From the NCBI RefSeq assembly GCF_024347195.1, contig NZ_AP025281.1, forward strand, positions 2,170,001 to 2,234,000: a DNA stretch of 64,000 bases, in the 5' to 3' direction. This DNA comes from Aliamphritea hakodatensis. GTDB taxonomy: Bacteria > Pseudomonadota > Gammaproteobacteria > Pseudomonadales > Balneatricaceae. The notes under the pieces are model-generated. The model saw only the letters and a list, made by a program, of their open reading frames with translations, was not told the DNA's origin and searched no databases. Made by a program: the position numbers and the translations under genes. Below, piece after piece: positions 1 to 8,248 of this stretch (positions are counted from its first letter, which is position 1; each line of letters starts with the position of its first letter).

Positions 1-483
1 GAAACCCTTGAAGCGAAAGACTATACCGGTGCCCGCAGCAGTGATCTGGAAGCAGACCGGGGACATCAGGCCCCACTGGCCTCGTTCGCCGGTTCCCGCT
101 ACTGGCCGGAACTGAATTATCTGAGCAATATTACTCCGCAGGATAAACACCTCAATCAGGGGCCGTGGAAGGCGCTGGAAGATGCGGTGCGCGCCGGCGT
201 CAGCTATGGCAAATCTTTATATGTAATGACCGGCCCGCTGTATGATCAGGCCATGCCGGCCCTGCCGAAAGCGGATGAGCCGCATCAGGTGCCGTCCGGC
301 TATTTCAAGCTGGTGTACAACCTCAAAGGGGAGTCTGCAGGTTTTATTATGCAGCAGAGTGCAGGCCGCAAGGATGACTTCTGTTCCAGCGCGGTCAGCT
401 TCGCAAAAATACAGTCAGAAACCCCATTTGAACTGCCGACCCTTAAGGATTCATCAGCTATCAGTAAACGGCTGGGATGCTGA
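1..483 (+). CDS. DNA/RNA non-specific endonuclease, C-terminal part (5' truncated by window edge)
   Basis: The reading frame is open from base 1 and ends at TGA 481-483, so the start lies outside the window. The visible 160 residues contain the DRGHQAPLASF signature of the NUC (Serratia-type, beta-beta-alpha metal) nuclease family; the His of DRGH is the general base. Downstream, SNITPQDKHLNQGPW matches the family's metal-binding Asn region (N-x3-Q-x3-LN). These enzymes cut single- and double-stranded DNA and RNA with Mg2+ and are usually secreted or periplasmic. The signal peptide, if any, is not visible. The C-terminal Cys residues (FCSSA and the final GC) could form a disulfide, which would fit export. 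Substrate and biological role cannot be told from this fragment. Confidence 0.88.
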   Translation, partial: ETLEAKDYTGARSSDLEADRGHQAPLASFAGSRYWPELNYLSNITPQDKHLNQGPWKALEDAVRAGVSYGKSLYVMTGPLYDQAMPALPKADEPHQVPSGYFKLVYNLKGESAGFIMQQSAGRKDDFCSSAVSFAKIQSETPFELPTLKDSSAISKRLGC

Positions 484-726
484 ATGAATGGCTGATATCC
501 GATGCGAAGGGCAATTTAAACAGGTAAAGATACAATTCGGTTGTGTCACGCTTTGTTATTTTTTATGCAAGGCCACCGTTTCCTCGTACTGAGGTATTGG
601 TGCTGTATATTGTTCTTTTTTAATTAACGATTAATGACTTAAAGCGGGCTGTTTTCAGAGTATGGAAGCTTACGTAAACATATCACTGCTACTTTTAACA
701 AAGATACTTTATCTGAGGAATCTTTC

Positions 727-1716
727 ATGACGACCCGCCGTATCGGTTCACTGACTGTTTCACCTATTGGCTACGGCTGCATGAGTCTGTCCCATGCTTA
801 TGGTACGCCACCGTCCCGTGAGTATGCAGAGCAAATGCTGAACCGGGCTTTAGATGCGGGCTATACCTTTCTGGATACCGCTGCCCTGTATGGTTTTGGT
901 GCCAACGAAACGCTGATCGGGGAGGTGCTTAAGGGGCGTCGGCAGGAGTTTGTGCTGGCCAGTAAGTGCGGTATGTTCCGGAATGAGGAAGGGGTAAGGG
1001 AGATCAACGGCCGGCCAGAGGCCATCCGTAAGGTCTGTGAAGCCAGCCTGACGCGTTTACAGACCGATGTGATCGACCTGTATTACCTGCATCGCTGGGA
1101 CCGTAATGTACCCATTGAAGAAAGTGTTGGCGCACTGGGGGAGCTGGTGCAGGAAGGCAAGATCCGTGAGGTAGGTTTGTCGGAAGTGTCTGCAGAAACC
1201 CTGCGTAAAGCCCATAAGGAATATCCGATTGCAGCGGTGCAGAGCGAATATTCCCTGTGGAGCCGCAATGTCGAGATTGCCGTGCTGGATGCCTGTAAAG
1301 AACTGGGGACTACGCTGGTGGCGTTCAGTCCGCTGGCGCGTAAGTTTCTCACCAATACCCTCCGGGACCTGAAACAGTTGGAAGAGAATGATTTTCGCAG
1401 CAATATGCCGCGCTTCAGCCCGGTCAGTTATGCCTGCAATTTACAGTTGCTGGATGACTACTTGCCTCTGGCTGAAGAGGCCGGCTGTACGCCGGGCCAG
1501 CTGGCACTGGCCTGGCTACTGAAGAAGGCTGAGCACATCGTGCCAATACCTGGCACGGCGGTGCTGGCACATCTGGAAGATAATATTGCGGCGGCAGAGA
1601 TCAGTATCAGCGATGATCTGTTTACCCGGGTGGATGCGGTTATAAATCAGCAGACAGTGGTTGGGGAGCGTTATCCTGAGAAGGCGCAGTCTGAAGTGGA
1701 TACTGAGCGATTCTGA
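727..1716 (+). CDS. Aldo/keto reductase
   Basis: This 329-residue protein is a full-length (alpha/beta)8-barrel NADPH-dependent oxidoreductase. The catalytic tetrad is recognisable: Asp50 (FLDTAALYG), Tyr55, Lys80 (LASKCGMF) and His122 (YYLHRWD). The C-terminal VPIPGT segment is the usual cofactor phosphate-binding region. It resembles the AKR family that includes YajO/Tas-like and plant pyridoxal reductase-like enzymes, which reduce aldehydes and ketones. The start at 727 has a GAGGAA ribosome site about 7 bases upstream. The gene converges with the AraC-type regulator at 1733-2608, only 16 bp away. Physiological substrate unknown. Confidence 0.92.
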   Translation: MTTRRIGSLTVSPIGYGCMSLSHAYGTPPSREYAEQMLNRALDAGYTFLDTAALYGFGANETLIGEVLKGRRQEFVLASKCGMFRNEEGVREINGRPEAIRKVCEASLTRLQTDVIDLYYLHRWDRNVPIEESVGALGELVQEGKIREVGLSEVSAETLRKAHKEYPIAAVQSEYSLWSRNVEIAVLDACKELGTTLVAFSPLARKFLTNTLRDLKQLEENDFRSNMPRFSPVSYACNLQLLDDYLPLAEEAGCTPGQLALAWLLKKAEHIVPIPGTAVLAHLEDNIAAAEISISDDLFTRVDAVINQQTVVGERYPEKAQSEVDTERF

Positions 1717-1732
1717 GCATTGCCGTTGTTGC

Positions 1733-2608
1733 TTACAGGTTTGCCTGAATCTCCCGTGGCGAGTCGCCGAAGAAACGCTTAAATTCCCGGCTGAACTGTG
1801 ACGGGCTGGAGTAGCCTACGCTGTATGAGGCTTCGCTGGCCTGAGTGCCGCTCAGCAACAGGGAATGGGCCCGGTGCAGGCGCAGGCTTTTAACAAACTG
1901 CATCGGGGACATGGACGTGATCTGTTTGAACTGTTCATGCAGGGTTGAGCTGCTCATGCCGGCAAACCGGGCGATGGTGTCGATGTCCAGCGGCAGATGA
2001 AAGTTCTTTTCAATGTAATGCACCACGGGAGCAATGCGGTTGGCACCGGCATTGTTCAGTACACAGTTGCGCAGTACCTCGCCGTGTGGGCCTTTTAATA
2101 CTTCATAGTAAATTTCCCGGATCAGTCCCGGGGCCAGCACCTTGCGGTCCATTTCATCAGGCAGGCACTCCAGTAACCGGATAAAACTGCTCTGCAGTTT
2201 GTCGGTGGCCGGGCTGGAGAGAATAATATCGTCCGACGGCGGCTGTTCCGGCTGTTGTTCCTGCTGTTCCATTTCGATCAGTAACTGGCTGATCACATAG
2301 CTGTCTATGCGCAGGCTCAGGCCCATGTAAGGTTTGTCTTCTGCAGCACGGACCACTTCACCTTCCACCGGCATGGTCACTGAGTTGATCAGATAGTTAT
2401 CCGGGTCGTATGCGCATTCCCGGGTGCCGAAATGTACTCGCTTTTTACCCTGGGCAATGACACAGATACTGGGGTTATAGACCACCGGCTGACGGGGCAT
2501 GACTTTGGCGGAGCGGTACAGAACCAGGCCGGGTAAGCCAGTCTGGCAAATACCGTCTTGCTGATGAAAACGGCCAATACTGGCGGCTAATTCTGAATCA
2601 AACTGCAC
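1733..2608 (-). CDS. AraC-family transcriptional regulator (AraC_N type)
   Basis: A 291-residue regulator. Residues about 15-160 resemble the AraC-type N-terminal domain (PF06719-like: VYNPSICVIAQGKKRVHFG, a cupin-like effector domain). The last 100 residues carry two helix-turn-helix motifs, LDIDTIARFAGMSSSTLHEQF and ASYSVGYSSPSQFSREFKR, typical of the AraC/XylS DNA-binding domain. Regulators of this subgroup are often found beside aldo/keto reductases or alcohol dehydrogenases and respond to reactive aldehydes. The convergent neighbour is an aldo/keto reductase, and the upstream, divergently read cassette at 2826-7189 encodes a molybdenum aldehyde-type oxidoreductase. Control of either is inference. 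Confidence 0.88.
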   Translation of the reverse strand: MQFDSELAASIGRFHQQDGICQTGLPGLVLYRSAKVMPRQPVVYNPSICVIAQGKKRVHFGTRECAYDPDNYLINSVTMPVEGEVVRAAEDKPYMGLSLRIDSYVISQLLIEMEQQEQQPEQPPSDDIILSSPATDKLQSSFIRLLECLPDEMDRKVLAPGLIREIYYEVLKGPHGEVLRNCVLNNAGANRIAPVVHYIEKNFHLPLDIDTIARFAGMSSSTLHEQFKQITSMSPMQFVKSLRLHRAHSLLLSGTQASEASYSVGYSSPSQFSREFKRFFGDSPREIQANL

Positions 2609-2825
2609 GTTACTTCTCCCGGCTTATCAGGTTATCTTGCCGAGGATTATGCCATTTCGCCGGGGATATTAACCAGTACCGGAGAGGGTTCCCGGAGTTT
2701 TGTGCAAGTAGTACGGAGGATCACACTAACAGCTGATTGCTGATTCCGCGCATATTAAAAAAACACTAACGCAGCGGGCAATACCCTACGCCAATGAAAC
2801 GGTATTGCTGAATCAGGAGATGTTC

Positions 2826-3284
2826 ATGTCTGTTACTCTTCGTGTTAACGGTGTCGACCAGCAGGTTGATGCCAGCCCGGATACCCCTTTGCTCTGGGTA
2901 ATTCGCGATCATCTTAATCTTACCGGTACCAAATTCGGCTGCGGGCTTGCCCAGTGCGGTGCCTGTACCGTGCATATGGAAGGCCAGCCGATCCGTTCCT
3001 GTGTGACGCCGGTATCCGGTGTGGCCGGTAAAGACATTACCACCATTGAAGGTCTGGCAACGCCGGCCGCACAGGCGGTACAGACCGCCTGGAATGAACT
3101 GGAAGTGCCGCAGTGCGGGTATTGTCAGTCTGGTCAGGTGATGGCCGCGACGGCATTACTGGAAAGCAACAAGCATCCGACTGATGCCGATATCGACGCC
3201 ACTATGTCCGGCAATGTATGCCGCTGTGCCACCTATGCACGTATCCGCCACGCCATTAAAGATGCCGCCGAGAACCTGGAGTAA
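2826..3284 (+). CDS. (2Fe-2S)-binding subunit of a molybdenum hydroxylase (IorA-like)
   Basis: A 152-residue two-domain iron-sulfur protein of the xanthine oxidase family. The N-terminal plant-ferredoxin fold has the cluster cysteines in KFGCGLAQCGACTVH and SCVTPV. The C-terminal all-helical domain has the second cluster in PQCGYCQSG and NVCRCATYARIR. It relays electrons from the Mo site of the partner subunit encoded 6 bp downstream. The start at 2826 is preferred over in-frame codons at 2805 and 2820, because AGGAG at 2815-2819 sits 6 bases before it. It resembles isoquinoline 1-oxidoreductase alpha subunits and periplasmic aldehyde dehydrogenase small subunits. The substrate cannot be read from sequence. 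Confidence 0.93.
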   Translation: MSVTLRVNGVDQQVDASPDTPLLWVIRDHLNLTGTKFGCGLAQCGACTVHMEGQPIRSCVTPVSGVAGKDITTIEGLATPAAQAVQTAWNELEVPQCGYCQSGQVMAATALLESNKHPTDADIDATMSGNVCRCATYARIRHAIKDAAENLE

Positions 3285-3290
3285 CCGATT

Positions 3291-5492
3291 ATGTTTAACA
3301 GACATGCCCTCGCAATGGTTGGCCACAAAGCCTCAGCCGTTACAACCAGCCGCCGTGGTTTTCTGAAGCTGGCGGGTGCCGGTGCCGGTTTATCGCTGGC
3401 CATGAAATTGCCGGCAGCGGAGCAGATTTCCGACGCTCAGCAAGCGGGTGAAACCTTTGCCCCGAATGCCTTTTTACGGATTACCCCGGATAACCGGATA
3501 ACCCTTGTGATGAAACATCTGGAAATGGGGCAGGGCACCTATACCGGGTTGACAACGCTGGTAGCTGAAGAGCTGGATGCAGACTGGGATCTGATTGATC
3601 TGGAAGCCGCACCTGCAGATGCTGCCCGCTATAAAAACCTCCACTGGGGTGCGCAGGGTACCGGCGGCAGCTCAGCCATGGCCAATTCATTTTTGCAGAT
3701 GCGCGAAGCCGGCGCGACGGCACGACAAATGCTCATCAATGCTGCCGCTGAACAGTGGGCGGTGCCAGCGGGTGAGCTGACAACAGCAAACAGTACCGTC
3801 ATACATACTGCCAGCCAGAGGTCCGCCACTTACGGAGAACTGGCGGATCAGGCTGCAAGCCTGAGCGTGCCGGCGGCAGAGCAGGTGAGGCTTAAATCAC
3901 CTTCGCAGTTCCGGCTGATTGGCAGAAAGGTCAGCCGCAAAGACCGGGGCAAGAACAACGGCACGGCCATTTTCACCCAGGATATCCAGCTGAATGGCAT
4001 GCTCACCGCAGTGGTCGCCCATCCGCCCCGTTTCGGCGCGGTGGTCATGAATTTTGATGCTGCTGCCGCCCGTCAGGTGAAGGGGGTAGTGGACGTTGTG
4101 GCGATTCCGTCCGGTGTGGCGGTGCTGGCGAAAGACTTCTGGTCCGCCAAAACCGGCCGGGATAAATTACAGATTACCTGGGATGAGCGGGATGCGATCA
4201 GCAAAGGCTCAGAAGAATTACTGGCAGAATACCGGCAGTTATCAGCCTCGCCAGGGCTGGTAGCCCGTCAGGAAGGCGATGCGGCAACAAGATTACAGGG
4301 CGCTGAAGATCCGTTAGCGCTGGAATTCGAGTTTCCTTATCTGGCCCATGCGGCAATGGAGCCGATGAACTGTGTGGCGAAAGTGACTGCAGATGGCTGT
4401 GAAATCTGGAACGGTGATCAGGTACAAACCATGGATCAGGGGGCGATTGCTGCCACACTGGGACTGAAGCCGGAGCAGGTGAAGATCAATACGTTGCTGG
4501 CCGGTGGAAGTTTTGGCCGCCGGGCGAACCCATTGTCTGATTATGTGTTGGAATCAGTGCAGATTGCCAAAAGCCAGTCAGGCGTTCCGGTCAAGCTGGT
4601 CTGGACCCGTGAAGATGATATGCGTGCCGGTTACTACCGCCCGCTGTATCTGCACAGCCTGAAGGGCAGTGTGAATGAACAGGGGTATCCCCAGGCCTGG
4701 CAGCAGCGGATTGTCGGTCAGTCGATCATCAAAGGCACTGCCTTTGAAGCCTTTCTGGTGAAAGACGGCATTGACGGGACATCGGTTGAAGGGGCAGCGG
4801 ACCTGCCTTATCAGGTCCCGGATCTGCAGGTAGAACTGCACACCACGGAAAATCAGGTGCCGGTCCAGTGGTGGCGTGCGGTGGGCCATACCCATACGGC
4901 GTTTTCAACGGAAGTCTTTCTGGATCAGCTGGCCCGTAAAGGGGGGAAAGACCCTTATGAGTTACGTAAAGAATTGCTGGCCGGCCATCCCCGCCATCTG
5001 GGGGTGTTGAAGCTTGCAGCGGAGAAAGCCGGCTGGGGCCGTAAACTGCCCGCCAACCGTGGCATGGGGATCGCCGTACATGAGTCATTTAACTCCTATG
5101 TGGCCGAGGTGGCGGAAGTATCCGTCGCTGAAGACGGCAGCTTCAGGGTTGAGAAAATTACCTGTGCGGTGGACTGCGGGCTGGCAATCAACCCGGACAT
5201 CATCGAAGCGCAGATGCAGGGGGGCATTGGCTATGGTCTGTCCGCTGCACTGATGAGTGAAATCACGCTGGAAGACGGACAGGTTAAACAGTCTAACTTC
5301 CATGATTACCAGGTGTTACGCATGGATCAGATGCCGGAAATTGAGGTGCACATTGTGCCTTCGGCAGAGCCGCCAACCGGCGTGGGTGAGCCGGGAACAC
5401 CGCCGGTGGCCCCGGCCGTTGCCAACGCCCTGAGTGCAGTGACCGGTGAGGTGTATACCCGGTTACCCTTACCCCGCAATCTGAAGGCATAA
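3291..5492 (+). CDS. Molybdopterin-binding subunit of a molybdenum hydroxylase (IorB-like), Tat-exported
   Basis: This 733-residue large subunit belongs to the xanthine dehydrogenase/aldehyde oxidase family. It has an N-terminal twin-arginine signal (Arg21-Arg22 in TSRRGFLKLAGAG), so the folded complex is probably exported with its Fe-S partner bound. Mo-pyranopterin contact regions include LEMGQGTYTGL, GGSFGRRANP and GEPGTPPVAPAVANAL. The last carries the Glu-Pro/Gly pattern where the catalytic Glu sits in this subfamily. The signal and the single-chain layout fit IorB or periplasmic aldehyde dehydrogenases, not cytoplasmic XDH. It is followed by maturation genes. No FAD subunit and no cytochrome c subunit are adjacent, so the electron acceptor is unknown. 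Confidence 0.93.
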   Translation: MFNRHALAMVGHKASAVTTSRRGFLKLAGAGAGLSLAMKLPAAEQISDAQQAGETFAPNAFLRITPDNRITLVMKHLEMGQGTYTGLTTLVAEELDADWDLIDLEAAPADAARYKNLHWGAQGTGGSSAMANSFLQMREAGATARQMLINAAAEQWAVPAGELTTANSTVIHTASQRSATYGELADQAASLSVPAAEQVRLKSPSQFRLIGRKVSRKDRGKNNGTAIFTQDIQLNGMLTAVVAHPPRFGAVVMNFDAAAARQVKGVVDVVAIPSGVAVLAKDFWSAKTGRDKLQITWDERDAISKGSEELLAEYRQLSASPGLVARQEGDAATRLQGAEDPLALEFEFPYLAHAAMEPMNCVAKVTADGCEIWNGDQVQTMDQGAIAATLGLKPEQVKINTLLAGGSFGRRANPLSDYVLESVQIAKSQSGVPVKLVWTREDDMRAGYYRPLYLHSLKGSVNEQGYPQAWQQRIVGQSIIKGTAFEAFLVKDGIDGTSVEGAADLPYQVPDLQVELHTTENQVPVQWWRAVGHTHTAFSTEVFLDQLARKGGKDPYELRKELLAGHPRHLGVLKLAAEKAGWGRKLPANRGMGIAVHESFNSYVAEVAEVSVAEDGSFRVEKITCAVDCGLAINPDIIEAQMQGGIGYGLSAALMSEITLEDGQVKQSNFHDYQVLRMDQMPEIEVHIVPSAEPPTGVGEPGTPPVAPAVANALSAVTGEVYTRLPLPRNLKA

Positions 5493-5559
5493 AATTACCT
5501 GGGAAGGGCAACGCCGGCAGCGTCGGCTGCCGGTGGTTACCCTGTGGAGGAGTCCGTAT

Positions 5560-6591
5560 ATGGCGAATCAGTTATCCGGCCTGCTGGAGCAATGGTATCC
5601 CCGCCGGGATGAACTGGAATGGGTGCTGGGGGCAATTTATCAGACCCACGGCCCCTGTTACCGCAAGGCCGGTGCAATGATGCTGTTTAACAGCCTCGGG
5701 CAGCAGTTTGGGATGCTCAGCGGCGGCTGTCTGGAATCCGATATTCAGACCCATGCCCGCCGGGTGATGCAAACCGGGCAGGCGGTAACATTGTGTTATG
5801 ACGGCAGCGATGAAGATGATCTGGCCTTTCAGCTGGGTATCGGCTGTGGCGGTACCGTACATATCGTTCTGCAGGCGGTAACGGCAGACAATCACTATCT
5901 GCATCTGGATGCCGTGCGGCAAAGCCTGCAGCAACGGCAGGTGTCGGGTTTGCAGCTGCAAATCCCTCAAACTTCCCTCGGCCAAGTGAGCGGAGGGTTA
6001 AGCCGCTTCATAGCTGAACATGAAACGCCCGTTGAAAAGACGGCGCTGATAGCAGAGAACAGTCAGCAATGGCTGCATATTCAGATTAAGCCGGAACCCC
6101 ATTTGCTGGTGGTGGGTGGCGGCGTGGATGCCCGCCCGGTGGTGGCAATGGCGAAACAGCTGGGCTGGGCCGTCAGCCTGTGGGATCCGCGTCCGGCCAA
6201 CGGTCGCCGGGAGTTTTTCCCGGAGGCGGATACGATTCTCAGCGGTCCGGTGACGGAGCTGTCGGGCTTTGTAGCTGAAAAGCGGGTCAGTGCCGCCATC
6301 CTCATGTCGCACAGTGTTCGTCTGGATGCCGCCGCCCTGAAGCATCTGCAGGCTGCTGAACTGAGATATCTGGCGCTGTTAGGCCCGCTGAACCGCAAGG
6401 CAGATGTATTGCTGGAAGCAGGGCTTAGCGAAGTACAGCTGACCACACCGGTTTCAGGCCCGGCAGGGCTGGACATTGGCGGTGAACTGCCGGAAAGCAT
6501 TGCCCTGTCGATGCTGGCTGAATGTCATCAGGTGTTACATCAGGCAAAAGCCGTTGCCGCAAATGTCCGGCTGAACAGTTATGCGGCCTGA
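5560..6591 (+). CDS. XdhC/CoxI-family molybdenum cofactor insertion protein
   Basis: A 343-residue protein with the two XdhC domains. The N-terminal XdhC_CoxI part has GPCYRKAGAMML and MLSGGCLESD, including the conserved Cys. The C-terminal Rossmann part has LLVVGGGVDARPV. XdhC proteins bind Mo-molybdopterin, help load the sulfurated cofactor into the apo-hydroxylase and are specific to their partner enzyme. The start at 5560 is chosen because GGAGG at 5546-5550 is 9 bases upstream; an earlier in-frame codon at 5533 has no ribosome site. It follows the IorB-like gene by 67 bp and overlaps the next gene by 11 bp. Confidence 0.9.
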   Translation: MANQLSGLLEQWYPRRDELEWVLGAIYQTHGPCYRKAGAMMLFNSLGQQFGMLSGGCLESDIQTHARRVMQTGQAVTLCYDGSDEDDLAFQLGIGCGGTVHIVLQAVTADNHYLHLDAVRQSLQQRQVSGLQLQIPQTSLGQVSGGLSRFIAEHETPVEKTALIAENSQQWLHIQIKPEPHLLVVGGGVDARPVVAMAKQLGWAVSLWDPRPANGRREFFPEADTILSGPVTELSGFVAEKRVSAAILMSHSVRLDAAALKHLQAAELRYLALLGPLNRKADVLLEAGLSEVQLTTPVSGPAGLDIGGELPESIALSMLAECHQVLHQAKAVAANVRLNSYAA

Positions 6592-7189
6592 TACGCAGGC
6601 ATCACCGGAAGCATTAGGCATCCTGATTCTGGCAGCGGGTAACAGCAGCCGTTTTGGCAGCTGTAAATTGCTTGCAGACTGCAAAGGTCAGCCTCTGATC
6701 AATTATGCCTTGCGTACGGCGCTGGCATTTCCCCGGGCACAGATTCAGGTGGTGACCGGAGCCTGGCATGGGGACGTGGCAGCGGCGATGACCCGCGGCA
6801 CCGTGCCCCGGCTGCCGTTGCTGTTTAACCGGCACTGGTCGTCAGGCATGGGCAGTTCGGTGGCACTGGGTGTGTCAGCCATGGCCGGGACATGCAGCGA
6901 AATATTGGTTCTGCTGGCGGATCAGCCGCTGATTACCCCGGAAGACTGCCGGCAGCTGTTGTCAGCCGATGCCCGGGCGGATATCTGTTGTGCAGAATAT
7001 GGCGGGAGCCGGGGTGTGCCGGCGTTATTCCGTGCCGGGACGTTCGCCTCACTGATGCAACTGAACGGCCAGCAGGGGGCCAAAGCCCTGCTAAGTAATC
7101 CCGCATTCAGCGTTATCGGGGTTGAGTTGCCCCGGGCGGCTAAGGATGTTGATTATCCCCGGGATCTGCACGGTCTGTTCCCGGCATGA
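6581..7189 (+). CDS. MobA/MocA-like nucleotidyltransferase (molybdenum cofactor cytidylyl/guanylyltransferase-like)
   Basis: A 202-residue MobA-like NTP transferase. The nucleotide-binding signature LILAAGNSSRFGSCKL is at the N-terminus, with the metal-binding region LLADQPLIT further on. MocA-type enzymes attach CMP to molybdopterin, making the MCD form used by xanthine-oxidase-family hydroxylases. The position, overlapping the XdhC gene by 11 bp, says it serves the hydroxylase encoded at 2826-5492. CTP versus GTP specificity cannot be settled by eye, although MCD is the form known for this enzyme family. It ends the four-gene cassette. Confidence 0.88.
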   Translation: MRPDTQASPEALGILILAAGNSSRFGSCKLLADCKGQPLINYALRTALAFPRAQIQVVTGAWHGDVAAAMTRGTVPRLPLLFNRHWSSGMGSSVALGVSAMAGTCSEILVLLADQPLITPEDCRQLLSADARADICCAEYGGSRGVPALFRAGTFASLMQLNGQQGAKALLSNPAFSVIGVELPRAAKDVDYPRDLHGLFPA

Positions 7190-7287
7190 AAGCACGTAAT
7201 TATCCCGGATTGGGTAATTTCCCCTTCTGAAGCCCCCCGTTTTCCCTCAAATCCCGATATGCTGAAAGTATTGTAATACGAGCGTTT

Positions 7288-7314
7288 TGACAGGCTTGGG
7301 TCTTTTGCGCCTGT
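7288..7314 (+). other. Inverted repeat in the leader of the receiver-HPt gene
   Basis: GACAGGC and GCCTGTC form a 7-bp perfect inverted repeat with a 13-base loop. It lies about ten bases before the AAGGAG ribosome site at 7324-7329. It could be a leader hairpin or an operator. No uridine tract follows it, so a terminator is unlikely. Confidence 0.35.
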
Positions 7315-7338
7315 CTGGCATCTAAGGAGATGATTGCC

Positions 7339-8175
7339 ATGGAAAAACGGATGTTACTGGTGGATGACGACCCGGCCGTGGTTGCGTCATTACGCCGGGT
7401 ACTGCGCCAGCAGGACTTTCAGTTACAAACGGCCAGTTGCGGCAGTGAAGCACTGCAGATACTGACGGAAAATCCCGCGCAGGTGGTCATGAGTGATTTT
7501 CGCATGCCGCAGATGAACGGCATTGAATTTCTCACTGAAGTAAAACAGCGCTGGCCCGGTGCGGCCCGGCTGATGCTCAGCGGTCAGTCTGATTACGAAA
7601 GCACTGAAGAAGCGCTGGCGACAGGGGTGGTGGATTTTTATCTGACCAAGCCCTGGGATAACGAAGAATTGCTGGCGGTTATCGGTCAGGCCTTTCAGGG
7701 CCGGGACGGTAAACCCGATGTCAGTGCCGGTGGGGATGAAAAGCCTGAAGAGAGAGTCTCACGGGCGGCTGTCATCGCGGTGGATGCAGAAAGCGCGGTG
7801 GAAAAGCACAGCCCGGCACCGGAACTGCCTGCCGTATTTGCCCCTGAAGTACTGGCTAAGCTGGGGCAGGATGTCGGTGCCGATACACTGCCGTCGCTGA
7901 TTGATATTTTCCTTAAGGATGCCACTGGCCGCTTGCAAAGCCTTGACGTCAGTGCGGCTGCGGACGCCGGTAATGTGAAACATCAGTTACATACGCTGGG
8001 CAGCAGTTCTGCACTGTACGGGCTGATGAAAGTCTCTGCGTTGGCCCGAAGGCTGGAAGGGCTGTGTGACACTGATATGGAAAAGGTGATGGCTAATCTG
8101 CCGGCGTTTGTGAAATTAAGCCGGGAATGCCTGCAGCAACTGGAAGAATATATGGCTGAAGCGGAACCCCGCTGA
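7339..8175 (+). CDS. Response regulator with C-terminal HPt domain
   Basis: A 278-residue protein with a receiver domain at residues 1-120 and a histidine phosphotransfer (HPt) domain at about 165-275, joined by a Glu/Pro-rich linker. Receiver residues are intact: acidic pair Asp10-Asp11 in LLVDDDP, phospho-acceptor Asp53 (MSDFRMPQM) and Lys104 (YLTKPW). The HPt phosphoryl-accepting His is His218 in HQLHTLGSSSALYG. There is no DNA-binding or enzymatic output, so it is most likely a phosphorelay intermediate passing phosphate between a kinase and another regulator. The start at 7339 is favoured over 7330, which abuts the AAGGAG site. Candidate partners in the window are the kinase at 41511-43235 and the sigma-54 activator at 11584-13077; this pairing is inference. 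Confidence 0.88.
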   Translation: MEKRMLLVDDDPAVVASLRRVLRQQDFQLQTASCGSEALQILTENPAQVVMSDFRMPQMNGIEFLTEVKQRWPGAARLMLSGQSDYESTEEALATGVVDFYLTKPWDNEELLAVIGQAFQGRDGKPDVSAGGDEKPEERVSRAAVIAVDAESAVEKHSPAPELPAVFAPEVLAKLGQDVGADTLPSLIDIFLKDATGRLQSLDVSAAADAGNVKHQLHTLGSSSALYGLMKVSALARRLEGLCDTDMEKVMANLPAFVKLSRECLQQLEEYMAEAEPR

Positions 8176-8184
8176 CGGCGATAA

Positions 8185-8207
8185 CTCCCCCTGCTATGTC
8201 AGGGGGT
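8185..8207. terminator. Possible bidirectional hairpin between convergent genes
   Basis: CCCCCTG and CAGGGGG pair perfectly around a 6-base loop. The hairpin lies 10 bp after the receiver-HPt stop codon and before the end of the convergent GGDEF-EAL gene. There is no clear uridine tract on either strand, so intrinsic termination is only suggested. Confidence 0.4.
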
Positions 8208-8248
8208 AAGCTTGCAGGGTTACGGCGATGTTGCGCCGGCCGGTGCAG

